DNA from: Aplidium turbinatum
Taxonomy: Eukaryota; Chordata; Ascidiacea; Aplousobranchia; Polyclinidae
Length of the DNA: 64,000 nt
NCBI GenBank assembly: GCA_918807975.1
Contig: OU964922.1
Coordinates: forward strand, 6,523,501 to 6,587,500
Direction: 5' to 3'
A program made the position numbers and the translations under genes. Under the pieces are notes generated by a model that made no database searches, had not been told where the DNA came from, and saw only the letters and a list, made by a program, of their open reading frames with translations. This document shows positions 12,761 to 23,744 of the stretch, in pieces (positions within the stretch are counted from its first letter, which is position 1; every line of letters begins with the position of its first letter).

Positions 12761-13075
12761 TAGACCTTGATAAACAAAGCCCAATGGCGATGATATCACG
12801 GGTAAAGGGGGCAAGCTTGGTAAAGTTAGAAGCCTCTAGCCCGGTTTAACAGATTGGCGGCGGATCTATGATGATCTCCCAATGAACTGCGGTGGCATTG
12901 GGTTCTGGTAGCAAGACCGGTGTCTGGGCTAGCCTATCTAGGACATCCTGAAGCCCACCCCACATGGGGAAGCCTCTAGAAAAGGTTGGCTAAACATCGG
13001 ACACCACAATTATCATCTGGACAGCTTGTAGCGGCTGGCGGATTACCCACTTAGCGGTCGACCTACGCTACTATT
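12760..13075. repeat. GC-richer block, probably transposon-derived
   Basis: This block (e.g. TTGGGTTCTGGTAGCAAGAC, TGGCGGCGGATC) is clearly less AT-rich than its surroundings and has sharp edges. The style reminds me of the 5' region of a non-LTR retrotransposon, but I see no coding domain and cannot name it. Confidence 0.35.
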
Positions 13076-15060
13076 TGAATGCACTATTATGAAGGAAAGA
13101 CACATACCTTGACATCTATGGCATGCTAAAGTTATGGAGAAAAACAGTAACTAATGTGCTACAGTACTTAAAGGAGTTGTATTTTAAAAATCTGTGCTTC
13201 ATTATGAACTAAAAGTGTAAGAAACGTTTATGTTTTAGTAGCCTGCAGACTTTGTGCTCACTTTGAATAATATCTGGGCAAGATATTTGTTTATAATGGG
13301 AAAGACACTTTCTTGAAACATTAGCAGCTCAACTAACAACATCAATGATTCTTCAGTGCCCACTTCAATCATTTCTCTCTGTCTTATGAAAAAGTTATAG
13401 CCTATTGAATAACAATTACTTATCCCTTACCACATATGAACACTTTATGATCACCTAATTCCACGCGATAGGTGGCATCTCTAAAAGAGTAGGCCTACTG
13501 GTGAGCTGCAGTTTTAACCATTATACATCATTGCGATGTTTCCATTATTTTCAACATTGCTTATTTTTAAATGTTTTAGTGATGGCTTGAAGCAGACTGG
13601 GGTGTTTTGTGCTTCGTTGAATCTCATCGAGAGATAGAATGTAGAACAGAAGGTCGACGTCTTTTGAGCAGTCAAGGACTTGAGAGACAGGAGACCTGGA
13701 CTTGTAGCTTCTGTGGTGAGGAACGATTTCGTCATAATTACAGATTGTTTGTGTATTGATAGTGTAAAGATTTAGTTTTTATTGTGAAAGATTTTTTAAT
13801 ATTACGGCATAGTCTGACACTGCCACAATAGCATAAAAACTACATTTAAGTTGTAGAAACATTTGTTGCATTTCTCAACATTTTTTGAGTTACATGGTTG
13901 AATTTATTTACTGCAAAGAGATGTATTTTGCGTAAAAATTTAACAAATTGCAATTATTTTTATCAATGTTAATGATTAACTATTGTTTGCAGGATTTGTA
14001 TAAGCTTTGTTACACCTCAATGAAAAATCACATTGCCAGCTTCGACCTCTATGATAACTTTCGATAAAGGATTCACGTTCATGATCAATTTCCCAGATTA
14101 AAGCTTTCTGCAGATAATTTTCAAGATTGTCGTTGAAATATACTTTTACACTTATTGAACATATTGTTAAACTGCTTATGCCATATGTAGCCTTTTATGG
14201 AATGAATTTATTTTAGAGAACTTACTGTCTATTTTGCTTGGTACTGTACTTTATACTTAGTTTGTAATATCCAGATAAACAGTTAAATTTACGTTTTATG
14301 CAGAATATTTATTGATTACAAATTGCACTTAATGCTTCAACTTGGTACCATGCCTTGAACATTGGTTAAACGTAAGTCACTCATGAAACCTTAATATAAT
14401 GGTAACTCCTGTGCGTGTGTCCATTGCGTATGTCGCCTACTGATTTTATAATTTGGCCTACGCTCTACTTTAAAACAATGTCATGTTTGTATTGAATTGT
14501 CATAGTCTGTGTTTTAATATCGCAATTTATACTTGCACGTTAATGTATAACGATTTGGCAGTGTTTCGAACTAGAAGGTATCAAACTTTGTTCATTTTTA
14601 CAGCATTATGTCAAAAACATTTGGCAAACGAAACCATACTCGCAAATGTGAGGACTTAAAGACGCCGTTGTAACATGTTCATTGCAATGCTGTTTCTTGT
14701 ACAAACGACTGCACTTGACACAGATGTACTTTTTCCAAGAACACTGGTCGACATGATTTTTATTTTTCGGATAAAAATATCACTTTGGGATAAGTTTCTA
14801 GTGCTGATTACGAATATGAAATCACTTTTTTCTATCATGTCAGGATTTTTTACAATTTGTGATTTAAAGTTTTCGCATTACAGCCTCCTTTCAGAAACAT
14901 CTCCTATTATTATGTCATCGTTGTCATTGTCGCAGTTGAAACATATTGCTTTGATGTCATAATACGTTAATTGTAACATCACTGAAAAGCATTGCTTTCT
15001 GTGACTGAACTAGATTTCTTAGGCTTATACTTGTAGTTACTATTGTCATAATCTCAACAT
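13076..15060. other. Intergenic AT-rich DNA
   Basis: Only short open frames with no recognisable motif. I see nothing definite here. Confidence 0.5.
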
Positions 15061-16460
15061 TATGTCAGTGATAAAATCGTCATCTGACAACCAATTGACA
15101 GAATGTTCAGAATACGAGCATGATGATGATCAGTATCCGTAATGGTTTAGCCAAGCAGAGGTAAATGACCTTGTCAAAAAGCTGAATTTATCAAATAAAT
15201 TAACTCTTATTCTTGGATCCAAATTGAAGCAAAATTTGTGCTCAAAATTGATACCACTTTTGCTTGGTATTAAACATCGTCGGCAGCCGTGGCCGACTTG
15301 GTATTAAACATAGGTCGGCAGCCGTGGCCGAGTGGTTAGCGCGTTGGGCTCGCAGTCGAGAGCCTGCATGTTCGACTCCAGCCACCCGCACTTGCTGTTG
15401 TTTCTCTGGGCAAGAAACTTTACGATAATTGCCTCTACCTAGTGATCGATTTCGAGTAATGGGTAGTACCAAATTTAAGTCATAAGTAGAGTAGACAACC
15501 GGAAACAGACATTGCAGTCGGCTGCAGCGTGGGTCAGATGTACGTCGGAAGGCGTACACCGATGCATAGCGCTCAAGTCCGCTTTCCCGCAATGCAGGAT
15601 AAAGATAAACAAACAACAACAATCGTGAAAGTTGGTTTATTTTCTTTTTCTTCGGAGCATTCTTTAAACTATTATGTGGACGTTAAGGGTCTTATAGAGA
15701 AGTTAGGATTAGTGCATCATCCAAGTGACTCTCTCCTCTTCAGTAATAAATCGAAATTAAGTGGAAACAAATTTGCTTCTATCTTTTTAGCTTAATCAGC
15801 TTACATGAAAGAGCCCTATGAAAATATGAGACTTTTGCTTTGAAAGGTACATTATAACACTCATGCATGGAAGATTTATGTTGATTTTAAAGTCTTATGT
15901 TACTGGATTAACAATCTGTATTTGAAAAGCATGCTTGTTTAATGTGCGAATGGGATAGCAGGAACAGAAGCAATCTTTGGATTAAACTTGAATGACGGTT
16001 AAGCTTTTCTACATCTAAGACATAAAAATATTTCGCAACCTGCTCTTGTTGACGGATCCATCAGTCCAATCATCCACCATTGGGCCTTCATATTAAACTG
16101 GGTCTTAAAAGTGCATTGGTTTGACCTCAAATCAAAAAATGTATTAATGACACTGAATTTATATTCACCATAAAGGATGTGGAAAGAAGAGCATTGTCTT
16201 GTAGAAGTCGTATCAAAGTTTCTTTGCAAAACCAAAGATCCTGACTATCACAACATTGTGGAAAATGTGTTCATTTCTTTTCAAAAACTGGGATGTTGCA
16301 TGAGGTTGTAAGTTGATTTTGTACACGCACACTTGCACAGTAAAGAAGACGGTAAATGCCTTCACCAGAACATCAAAACTTAGGAAACATGATGCCAAGG
16401 GCAATGGAGTGGAGCCATGATGGCGGACCACCGTTGGTGCCTGAAACGCAAATGTACAAA
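15061..16460 (+). pseudogene. Decayed copy of a repeat-encoded protein, split by a SINE
   Basis: Collinear plus-strand peptide scraps match, from memory, a large uncharacterised protein family seen in many copies in hydra, aphid and beetle genomes. They are FSQAEVNDLVKKLNLS near 15.15 kb; SLNYYVDVKGLIEKLG near 15.67; YMKEPYENMRLLL near 15.8; CEWDSR near 15.95; PPLGLHIKLGL near 16.08; and a stretch resembling FHQDIKTMEKRYQGKWS near 16.36. The order is that of the family. The copy is old and broken many times. A tRNA-derived SINE sits inside it. I do not know the family's biochemical role or which mobile element carries it. Confidence 0.6.
15264..15623 (+). repeat. tRNA-derived SINE (family 1)
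   Basis: A tRNA-like head with box A (TGGCCGAGTGG) and box B (GTTCGACTCC), a unique body, and an A-rich tail of aaacaaacaacaac. About 35 nt at the 5' edge (TTGGTATTAAACAT plus the tRNA start) are present twice in tandem, near 15264 and 15298. The anticodon arm is imperfect and a tail follows, so this is a retroposed copy and not a functional tRNA gene. Confidence 0.75.
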
Positions 16461-17230
16461 TAGTGATATTTGAAGAAAAGTCAAGTAAAGACAGTTTATG
16501 CATTTACTCAATAGGAAAAGCTATACAAAGCCATTTGAATGTCATTTTTTTTACTGTATAGGCTTAGTCAGTGCGCTTGAAAAAAATTTAATATTAATTT
16601 TACAAAAAATTGTTAGTGATGGATAAAATCTGATTGCGAATTTGGAATAAGCGTAGTTAAGTTAGATAAACTCATCTACAAAAGTTCCAAAATGTCGACT
16701 GGTCTAATCTAATAACTGAAGCCTTGCAATGGCTCTTTAACCTTTGAATGCCTGCAGATTGTCTAAATAACGTGTATTTGAGGTTTAATTACTTGGGTGG
16801 TCTTCAATAGCTTACTTCTTGAGCATCTGATACCATTTCGTTTTACACTTAAAATTTTAAAATCACTCCACTGCTAAGATAAGCTACCTATGGAAGTTTT
16901 TTGAACAAATGCTTAGGCCTAAAGGTTGTATAGAGCCATACAGTAGGCTATGTTAAGAAGTCAAGCAACTTATTTAATGTGCGATCAAATAATTTCATTT
17001 TTAATTCCTTTTAATCATTCTTATATATTACAAACATTACATTTTAATCGTAGCATAGTAGTTAAATAAAATGATAAAACCCATCCATTTGCTTTTCAAT
17101 GGTGTAAAACAAAAGCCTTTTCCAGCAAAGCAAGAAAGCTCTCGCTATATGGCTATGCAATCTGTAGACCGACTAAAGAGTTTTATGAGGTGAAAATTTG
17201 TTGAAAGAAAGTGATGGTGACAGGCTAGAG
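16461..17230. other. Intergenic DNA, nothing recognised
   Basis: AT-rich, with short non-coding frames only. Confidence 0.5.
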
Positions 17231-17513
17231 CAGGGATTCTTAACCGGGGGTGCGAGAGCTGTTTCTAGTGGGTGCGGGAATCGTTATGGTTAGTTATAAA
17301 GAGTAGTTAGAGAATGCAGATACAGTCATTAACATTCATGCACTCAGATACACTATTTGTTTCAAAAATTGCAGAACATCTGTATTTTTTTTTTTTTTTT
17401 TGTAAGCCTGGATGCGACAATATAAATCTGTAATTAACTGTGAACTTATCATCAATAGCCGAATTTAAAAGTATACATTTAGTGATTTGTGTAGTTGGAA
17501 AGGTTGACGACCG
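17231..17513. mobile_element. hAT-like relic
   Basis: Starts CAGGGATTCTTAACCGGGGG and ends GGTTGACGACCGCTG, both in the style of hAT termini. The ends are only partly complementary and no clear 8-bp duplication is seen. It contains a long T-run at about 17383. Confidence 0.45.
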
Positions 17514-20480
17514 CTGCTTTAAACTACAATCTTCGTTATGATGTGCTGCCATATGCAAATTGAATTGAGTTCTCAAATAACATGCAACGCGGAAGGAAAC
17601 TAAAGTTTATCGGGTTTCTTTGTTCACTTTGCTTGTTAGGGAAACAGTTGCGTAGTCTACGCTGTAATGCAGCGAGTAAGCTGTAGCAGATCATGATCAT
17701 GTATAAGCCGTGGGCTGAAACTCAGATGTGTTAAAACTCAGATTTGTTCAAGATACAATTCAATGTTAAAGCAAGTGTTATTCAGGTTTTTATCAGCGTA
17801 CAGATCACTGCTATAGCTACATATTGTACTTATGTTTAAAAAACCGCTTGAACAAAAATTAAGCAGTTTTTGTTTCGAAGAAATTGTGTTTTTTTACAAA
17901 AGAGCAATAAGTTGTCATATTTGAAGTTATAGCCTATAAGCGACCATGTGTTGCAAAATGCAATTTTTTAGTTCAAAACGCAAAAGGTGTCAATCTGAAA
18001 ACATACATTGGGCTTGACTACACCCAAAAGTATGTTAATCATGCGTTGTGCAATGTGCATTAGCCGTTGCAACTGTTTATAAGGTCATCATAATAGTTTT
18101 TTTGCGCATTTATCGAGCGATTTATGCTAAACGTGTTATCCAGTTGCTTTATAAGCCTACTGTTAAAATTTGCCAGTCAGGGCGTTTATTGAAATGAACT
18201 ACAGTAAAACGTAAATTTTCCGTAGCTTATTATATTTGTTGTAAAACCTAGTATTTCATACAGACAATTTTCTTTTCTATATTAAATTATGCATCCCCAT
18301 CCTTGCTTCAATGCTGACCTTCGATACAAACTGGATAAAGCCGTGCACTGTTGAAACATGTAGCTTAGAACATCACTGCGCTAAATCAACTACAAACGTG
18401 CTATGATAAGGAAATACAATGTTGATAGCAAGAACATGTAATGTTATGCTTAGCCATATTTGTAACAATCCGAGCTTTGTTCATCCTAAATTACACTGGT
18501 GTTGAAATATGCAACCTACTTGGAAAAAGCTTTGAAGTTCTGCCTTTCGTTGTCTGTTATCAAATAAATCATTTGCACATTGTTTAAACTTGATTTCAAT
18601 TTTTTTAAATAACGTATTCTCCACAGCAGTGGGCTGAAAATTGCGGAAACTTTAAGCTGCTGACTTGGAAATGCGTCATTCTGCGCTTTTGATCATTTTC
18701 GGTTTTCATTTATCGTCATCATAGCTTTGGAACAAACAGTATTATCACGTAGGCCACAACTACGTGATAGTACCAATGATGACGACAAATCTATTCAATG
18801 CAATTCTATTTGAATACTATTAGAAACAATACAATACGACAATTCTACGCTTAGAAAGGAATAGGTTGCTTCGACGCAGAAATATGAAAAAGGCATATTA
18901 GTTTTCAAAAAAATCTGTTTGTAAATTTTATTTTAACATTGGCCAATTGCAAAATCATAAAAATTGAAACGAATAATTGTGCGAAGAGGTGAAGAAATCC
19001 AATAGAAATTGTGTTTTTGCAGCAGCTATGCAATGGCTTATTTTATGATTCATACAATATCGTGACATATTTTCCCATGGCTAAGGCTAGTCTCCCACAA
19101 GTCAGCAATTGTGAACTGGTTTGAGCAGTTGAGTAAGGGACAACTGAGCTAGCAACATTTTAGCAAGTGGCGGAAGTTGGCAAATGATGAAGCTGAGCAA
19201 GCAACAACTGAGGAAGCCGAAGCTTGGCATGCAACAAGTCAACAAAATGAGTTCAACAAGCAATGACCAAGCAAGTCCGAATTTAACAAGTAAATCTCAT
19301 TTGCGGACTTGGCAGTAGCTGAAATGTGATTGCTGAGTTGAAGCACTTGCTGAACTGTCGCGTGCCGAGTGGTCTGACGATCATAGGCTATGGGCCACAT
19401 TTCGCTGTCTATCATTGGTCTACGTTTGTGTCTGCAGTAAGATTGAGAAGGGATGCCACAAATACACTTTAATGTAGCCTTGTATGCAATGGAAAAAATG
19501 AATTTTAACTTTCTCACTTATGCATTGATTAGATGACATATTACAGTAAACACCTCGTGGACTATAAAGCACCCTGTAAAGAAAATGAGAATTACACAAG
19601 CGAGTTTGTCACACAGTAATAGCACTTGGCGATAAAAAAAAAGTTGCATAGTAACTGTGCAATAAGCTAGCCGACTGATTTCCGGCTGTGAACTGCAACA
19701 AAATAAGGTCACATCTCACGTATATGGAAAAGTAAAATTGCCTCCAAAATTTACTTCCTTGTAAATAGCAAAATTACTGCATTCACCAAAAAATAAAGTG
19801 TCTGTTGTAGCCTACCCTACCAACCACACAAATGCAAGCAGTAAGCCTATAACAAGCACTATTTTGTTTTACACCAGTTTTTTGTAAGTGTTTAATATTA
19901 GGTTAGTTTTTCTGTTTCTTTTGTTGCAGTTGTTTTGTATTTTTGAAGGCGTTTAGGTAATAAAATTTAAAACTTACTTTATGAAGATAAAATATCGTTG
20001 AAACTACTGGAATTATTAGCTTTGCAATTTAGTTGCTTTTAAAATTATTATCAACGTTTTTCAAGTCTCATATGGAAGATCTCGGCCGCAATATCCAACA
20101 AAGCATCATAAATGTCACGGCAGCCAGTTGTAGAAAAATTCTTGTTACAATCGATGCCATGAAACATAAAGTTGACGGGTAGTCTGGATGGCTGGCATGT
20201 AGGCTACATCCTTATGGTTTGATAATTGAAATTGTTCTAGTGAGTAGTAATCAGCCTTATGCTGATTGTGAGGGCTTTCCATAAACAAACAATCTCAGAA
20301 ATCATTTGATTGATGCTGTAGTGGCAAGTTCATAAATATCACTCGTGGATAACATCACTACATATACGTAAACAAAATTAAGTTTATTTACAAAAAAATA
20401 TACATATTTCTTTTAAAATATATACGATACAACTTCGGCAAACCAGACAACGAGTTTCGAAATATGCAAATATATATCTC
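17514..20480. other. Intergenic DNA with a degenerate CAAG-rich stretch
   Basis: No gene seen. Between about 19090 and 19300 short words such as GAGCAAGCAAC, CAACAAGTC and CAAGCAATG recur, like an eroded tandem repeat. At 18713-18786 an imperfect foldback has arms that include tatcacgtag and ctacgtgata. Confidence 0.45.
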
Positions 20481-22215
20481 CATGACCACATAGAGTTGCA
20501 CCCTGATTTGCCACGATTTGCAGATTTTGATCACCGCTACTGCTACTGTCTGACTGAAATTTTCTAAGTTTTTTTTTTTTTTTGCTGACTTGTAATGATG
20601 TAAAGATTTTTTGTTGCCTAGAAAAGGCAGCAGAAAATGACAAAAGTAACTCGAAAAACGCTTAATCAGACTGTTAAATGAGGATTAACAGTCCGAATAA
20701 AATTTTCAAAATCACATTGTCTTTTTTTTTCAACGTCTGATGATCAGTGCTTCCACTTCTGACAATTGATAAATCCTCTTCAATTTCCTTTTTTGTCCTG
20801 AAAAATCCCTTTTTCCTCAGTCGGAAATCTTTCAAAATTTCCTTCATGGGCGAGGTTATTTTTAACGTTATTTATTCAGTAGCACCGGTATGTCGAAGCA
20901 ACGTTGTTTTATTAGAACAGTAGGCTGCACAAAAGCAGCCCATATTTTACAATAACATGGTTTACTTCCTTTGTTCAATGTCCAGCCAAAAAACTGCTTG
21001 TCAGTTAGTCGGGTCTGGGACATTTACCACCTGGAGTCCTGGACATCATTTACCAATTACCACTCTCATCTTTCCTACCCGGACTCGATAACAACAAAAA
21101 TGTACAGGTGGTAAATGTCCAGTTTCAACGAATTATCCATCCATTAACAAATTTATTTTTGTGTTTAGTTTAGTTTTCCTTGATGCGCTAATTTAACACT
21201 ATTGGCTAGACTATCTCTTTTTCCTCCTTGTCAGTAACGCCTTTACAATCATTTGAGACTGACGAAAAAATCCAGGATACTAGGCCTATTCATGATACTG
21301 ACTCAGTCTGACTGTGTACACTATCTATACATGTTGTATACATACTACATAGCCTCTATTATTATGACACCATCAGTTAGCATAGGCAAAAACTAACTTT
21401 TCTAAACATATCACTAGCACTAAAGATATCACTAGCCTAAGCTTATCATACCTAACTGTACGTCGAACCTCAGTGAACTTTGTCATTGCTACTCAACTGT
21501 AAATGAACGGATTACCTAATCACTAACTCTACTCTCTCACTACTAAAGAACTAACTCTCTCACTACAGTCTGCAATCACGTCCAATTCCCAAAGTGGCGA
21601 TAAAAGAAATCAAGCGATAGAAAGGCGAGGATGGGACAGGGAGTAAGAGGGGTTCCGGATGGCGAGTGACGATGGAAACCAGCTGATCATCGTTATTCCA
21701 GTCGTTTTTAGAACTTTTGAAAGGAAATATGAATAAAATTTTCTTTAAAATTGCTAAAAAGAACAAATCCCTTTTTAAGACAAAATTTCCTTGTAAAATT
21801 GTTAAAAATCCCTAAAAAATCCCTTTTTTCTTCAAATCCCTTTTTTATCCTTCGAAGCGTTGAAAAATCCCGATTTCGGGATAAAATCCTTCAAAGTGGA
21901 AGCACTGCTGATGATGTTAAAACTCATTGTGTCACCTGGGGAAGAGAGTAAAGAAGACGTTAATATAAAAAATAATAAAAAATTATATAATATAGTTTGT
22001 TTAATAGTTTACAAATCAAATTTTTGAAATCAAATTTTCTTTGTTTGTTAACATCTGATGATGTTAAAACCTATCGTGTTACCTGGAAAAAGTAGTAAAT
22101 AAGGCGTTATAGAATAATTTTTACAAAATTTTATCCAGACAGTAACCAAAAGTTGGCAAAATCTTGAGAATTCTGTAGAATGTGACAAACCAGGCCGTAT
22201 CTCCAGATAGCCATG
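20481..22215. mobile_element. TIR element (CATGGC type), copy interrupted by a hAT insertion
   Basis: The ends match those of the element at 54698-55116: CATGACCAC... ending in a CTGATTTG/TTTGCAGA block, and GGCCGTATCTCCAGATAGCC then ATG. The internal sequence aligns with that copy, including CAGACTGTTA and ACATCTGATGATGTTAAAAC. The copy carries a partial tandem duplication of its right half (the ATCTGATGATGTTAAAAC segment recurs near 22050) and is split at 20744/20745 by another element. It has no coding capacity. Confidence 0.8.
20745..21907. mobile_element. hAT-type non-autonomous element nested in a TIR element
   Basis: 1,163 bp with terminal repeats CAGTGCTTCCACTT...AAGTGGAAGCACTG. It is flanked by an exact 8-bp duplication, CTGATGAT (20737-20744 and 21908-21915). 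The empty site can be read in the second copy of the host element. Both subterminal regions are rich in AATCCCTTTTT words. I see no transposase frame. Confidence 0.88.
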
Positions 22216-22780
22216 ATACCACCTATCAGAAACTTATCCTAGCAGTTTTGTTGACTGAATATTGTTGCAAAAAAGTGAAGTTTCAAAACACACGACGTCA
22301 GCACATACGTCATCAGCGATTTATTGCCTCTGAGCATATTGTCTGCCAGCGCATTTCTTTGTGGTATTCTCTTGCTTCTAGAAACTGCATGTGTAGAATA
22401 ACGAAATACGATACGTAGAATAATGGGTAAGGACAAGAATTTCCTAAAGTAAGAAACTTTTAGAAACTTGCATCCGGAGATTGTTTTCCTTACCCATTAT
22501 TCAACGCATCGCATTACTTTTATAGAATCAGCTGCTCCCTGTGCTGTTGACAGAAGCAAGAGCTTTCTCATAACTTTGCTGTTTTTTTTGTTTTGTTTTT
22601 TGAAGCAACAATGCAAAACTTTTGTTTTTTCACCAACTTATCCCAAAAAGATCGCAAGAGTAGTCCATACCCGATTTGCAAGTTTTGCCAAAAAGTGAAT
22701 GGGAACATTTTAATTAAACAGAATTCCATAGAATATTTATTTTGTATTCAATTTTATTAAAAAGGAGTCATATGTAAACC
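22216..22780. other. Intergenic DNA with a short foldback
   Basis: At 22418-22501 GAATAATGGGTAAGGA and TCCTTACCCATTATTC form an inverted pair around about 50 nt, possibly a small TIR element remnant. Nothing else was recognised. Confidence 0.5.
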
Positions 22781-22787
22781 CTTTACG

Positions 22788-23065
22788 CGCCCAGTTCAAG
22801 ATCGAGCGACTCTGGTTCGACTCGTATGGTGTACGGTTGAGCAACGCATTTCAGGACTGCTCTCCATTCAGAGGCACCTAGTGAACGCAACAATTCCCCA
22901 GCAACAATGCTTCAACAATCGGAAAACTTCACTCTGCCAATCTCGGTAATTGGCCTTGCATCAAGACCCACAAATATGCGAAACTACCAGGAACAACCTA
23001 TCAAGGATTTGTCAGTCCGAGATTCAAAACCAAATCAACCAACCTTTGGGATGTAAAGGGTTCAT
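22788..23065 (+). repeat. SINE family 2, 5'-truncated copy
   Basis: Aligns along its length with 48783-49080 (shared ACGCATTTCAGGACTGCTCT, TTTGTCAGTCCG, AAACCAAATCAACCAA). Box B (TGGTTCGACTC) is present. Box A is lost or diverged. Confidence 0.75.
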
Positions 23066-23674
23066 CCTCAGCCAGATCACGTCCTCCCATTTACTTTTGA
23101 AGCAAGAAGCGAGAGAGTTGAATTGAAGCCATGCGCTTAATGCGAATTTCATCACAATTCATGTTTTACGTCGCTTATTCAGATTCGTTGCAATTTCCAA
23201 ACAGGAAGAGCGAACATCCTCATCCGCATCAAAGCGAAAGTAGCCTACAGGTTTGCACACGTTGATCGTTAAACAGTGGCAACAACTCATCACTATTTAT
23301 GGCAGCAGAGAGACAGCGTCGTAAATGTTCGCCATCGCCAGGCGGAAACATCAGTAGGACACTACAAACTTATCCAAACAGGGACCCACAGTAAATTTTA
23401 AATCAGCATTGAGAACGAAATATAAAACAATAGATAACAAACATTAATTTTTCGTTTACATGCGATCACTTGCAAGTGCAAGTTGCACTTATTTTTTAAT
23501 TTTCACTGACTAACTTGTCTTGTTGATTATTTATAAGCACTTAGGCCTTCTTGTATAATTATCTTATTATCTTCTTATTCATGGTTGCAACTGTGGTTGT
23601 GTTTTGGGAAAGTTTTATGAGTTAATGCGAGTTCAGAGTTCATCGAAAAAGAAATCAAGAAACCTGCAAGCAAC
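23066..23674 (+). promoter_or_regulatory. 5' flank of the Tie-like receptor gene
   Basis: About 600 nt upstream of the start codon. It should hold the 5' UTR and perhaps the promoter, though an upstream non-coding exon is possible. I see no decisive promoter element. Confidence 0.3.
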
Positions 23675-23744
23675 ATGACAAATCGTTTGGCTTATTTACT
23701 GGTGGTATTCTTTGCGTCTTTTTATGAATTTGCTCAAAGCACCG
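23675..23744 (+). CDS. Exon 1: signal peptide
   Basis: ATG at 23675 starts [18 protein letters not shown] hydrophobic core is followed by a polar end (FAQST), a classic secretion signal. It ends ACCG|gtaagt in phase 1. The start was chosen because it is the only ATG giving this leader in phase with exon 2. Confidence 0.85.

Noticed and set aside
15312-15390. Possible functional tRNA gene
   Set aside because: Boxes A and B are present, but the anticodon arm is imperfect and a SINE body and A-rich tail follow.
15242-15622. 126-residue frame on minus
   Set aside because: Lies wholly across the SINE and its tRNA-like head, antisense, with no domain.
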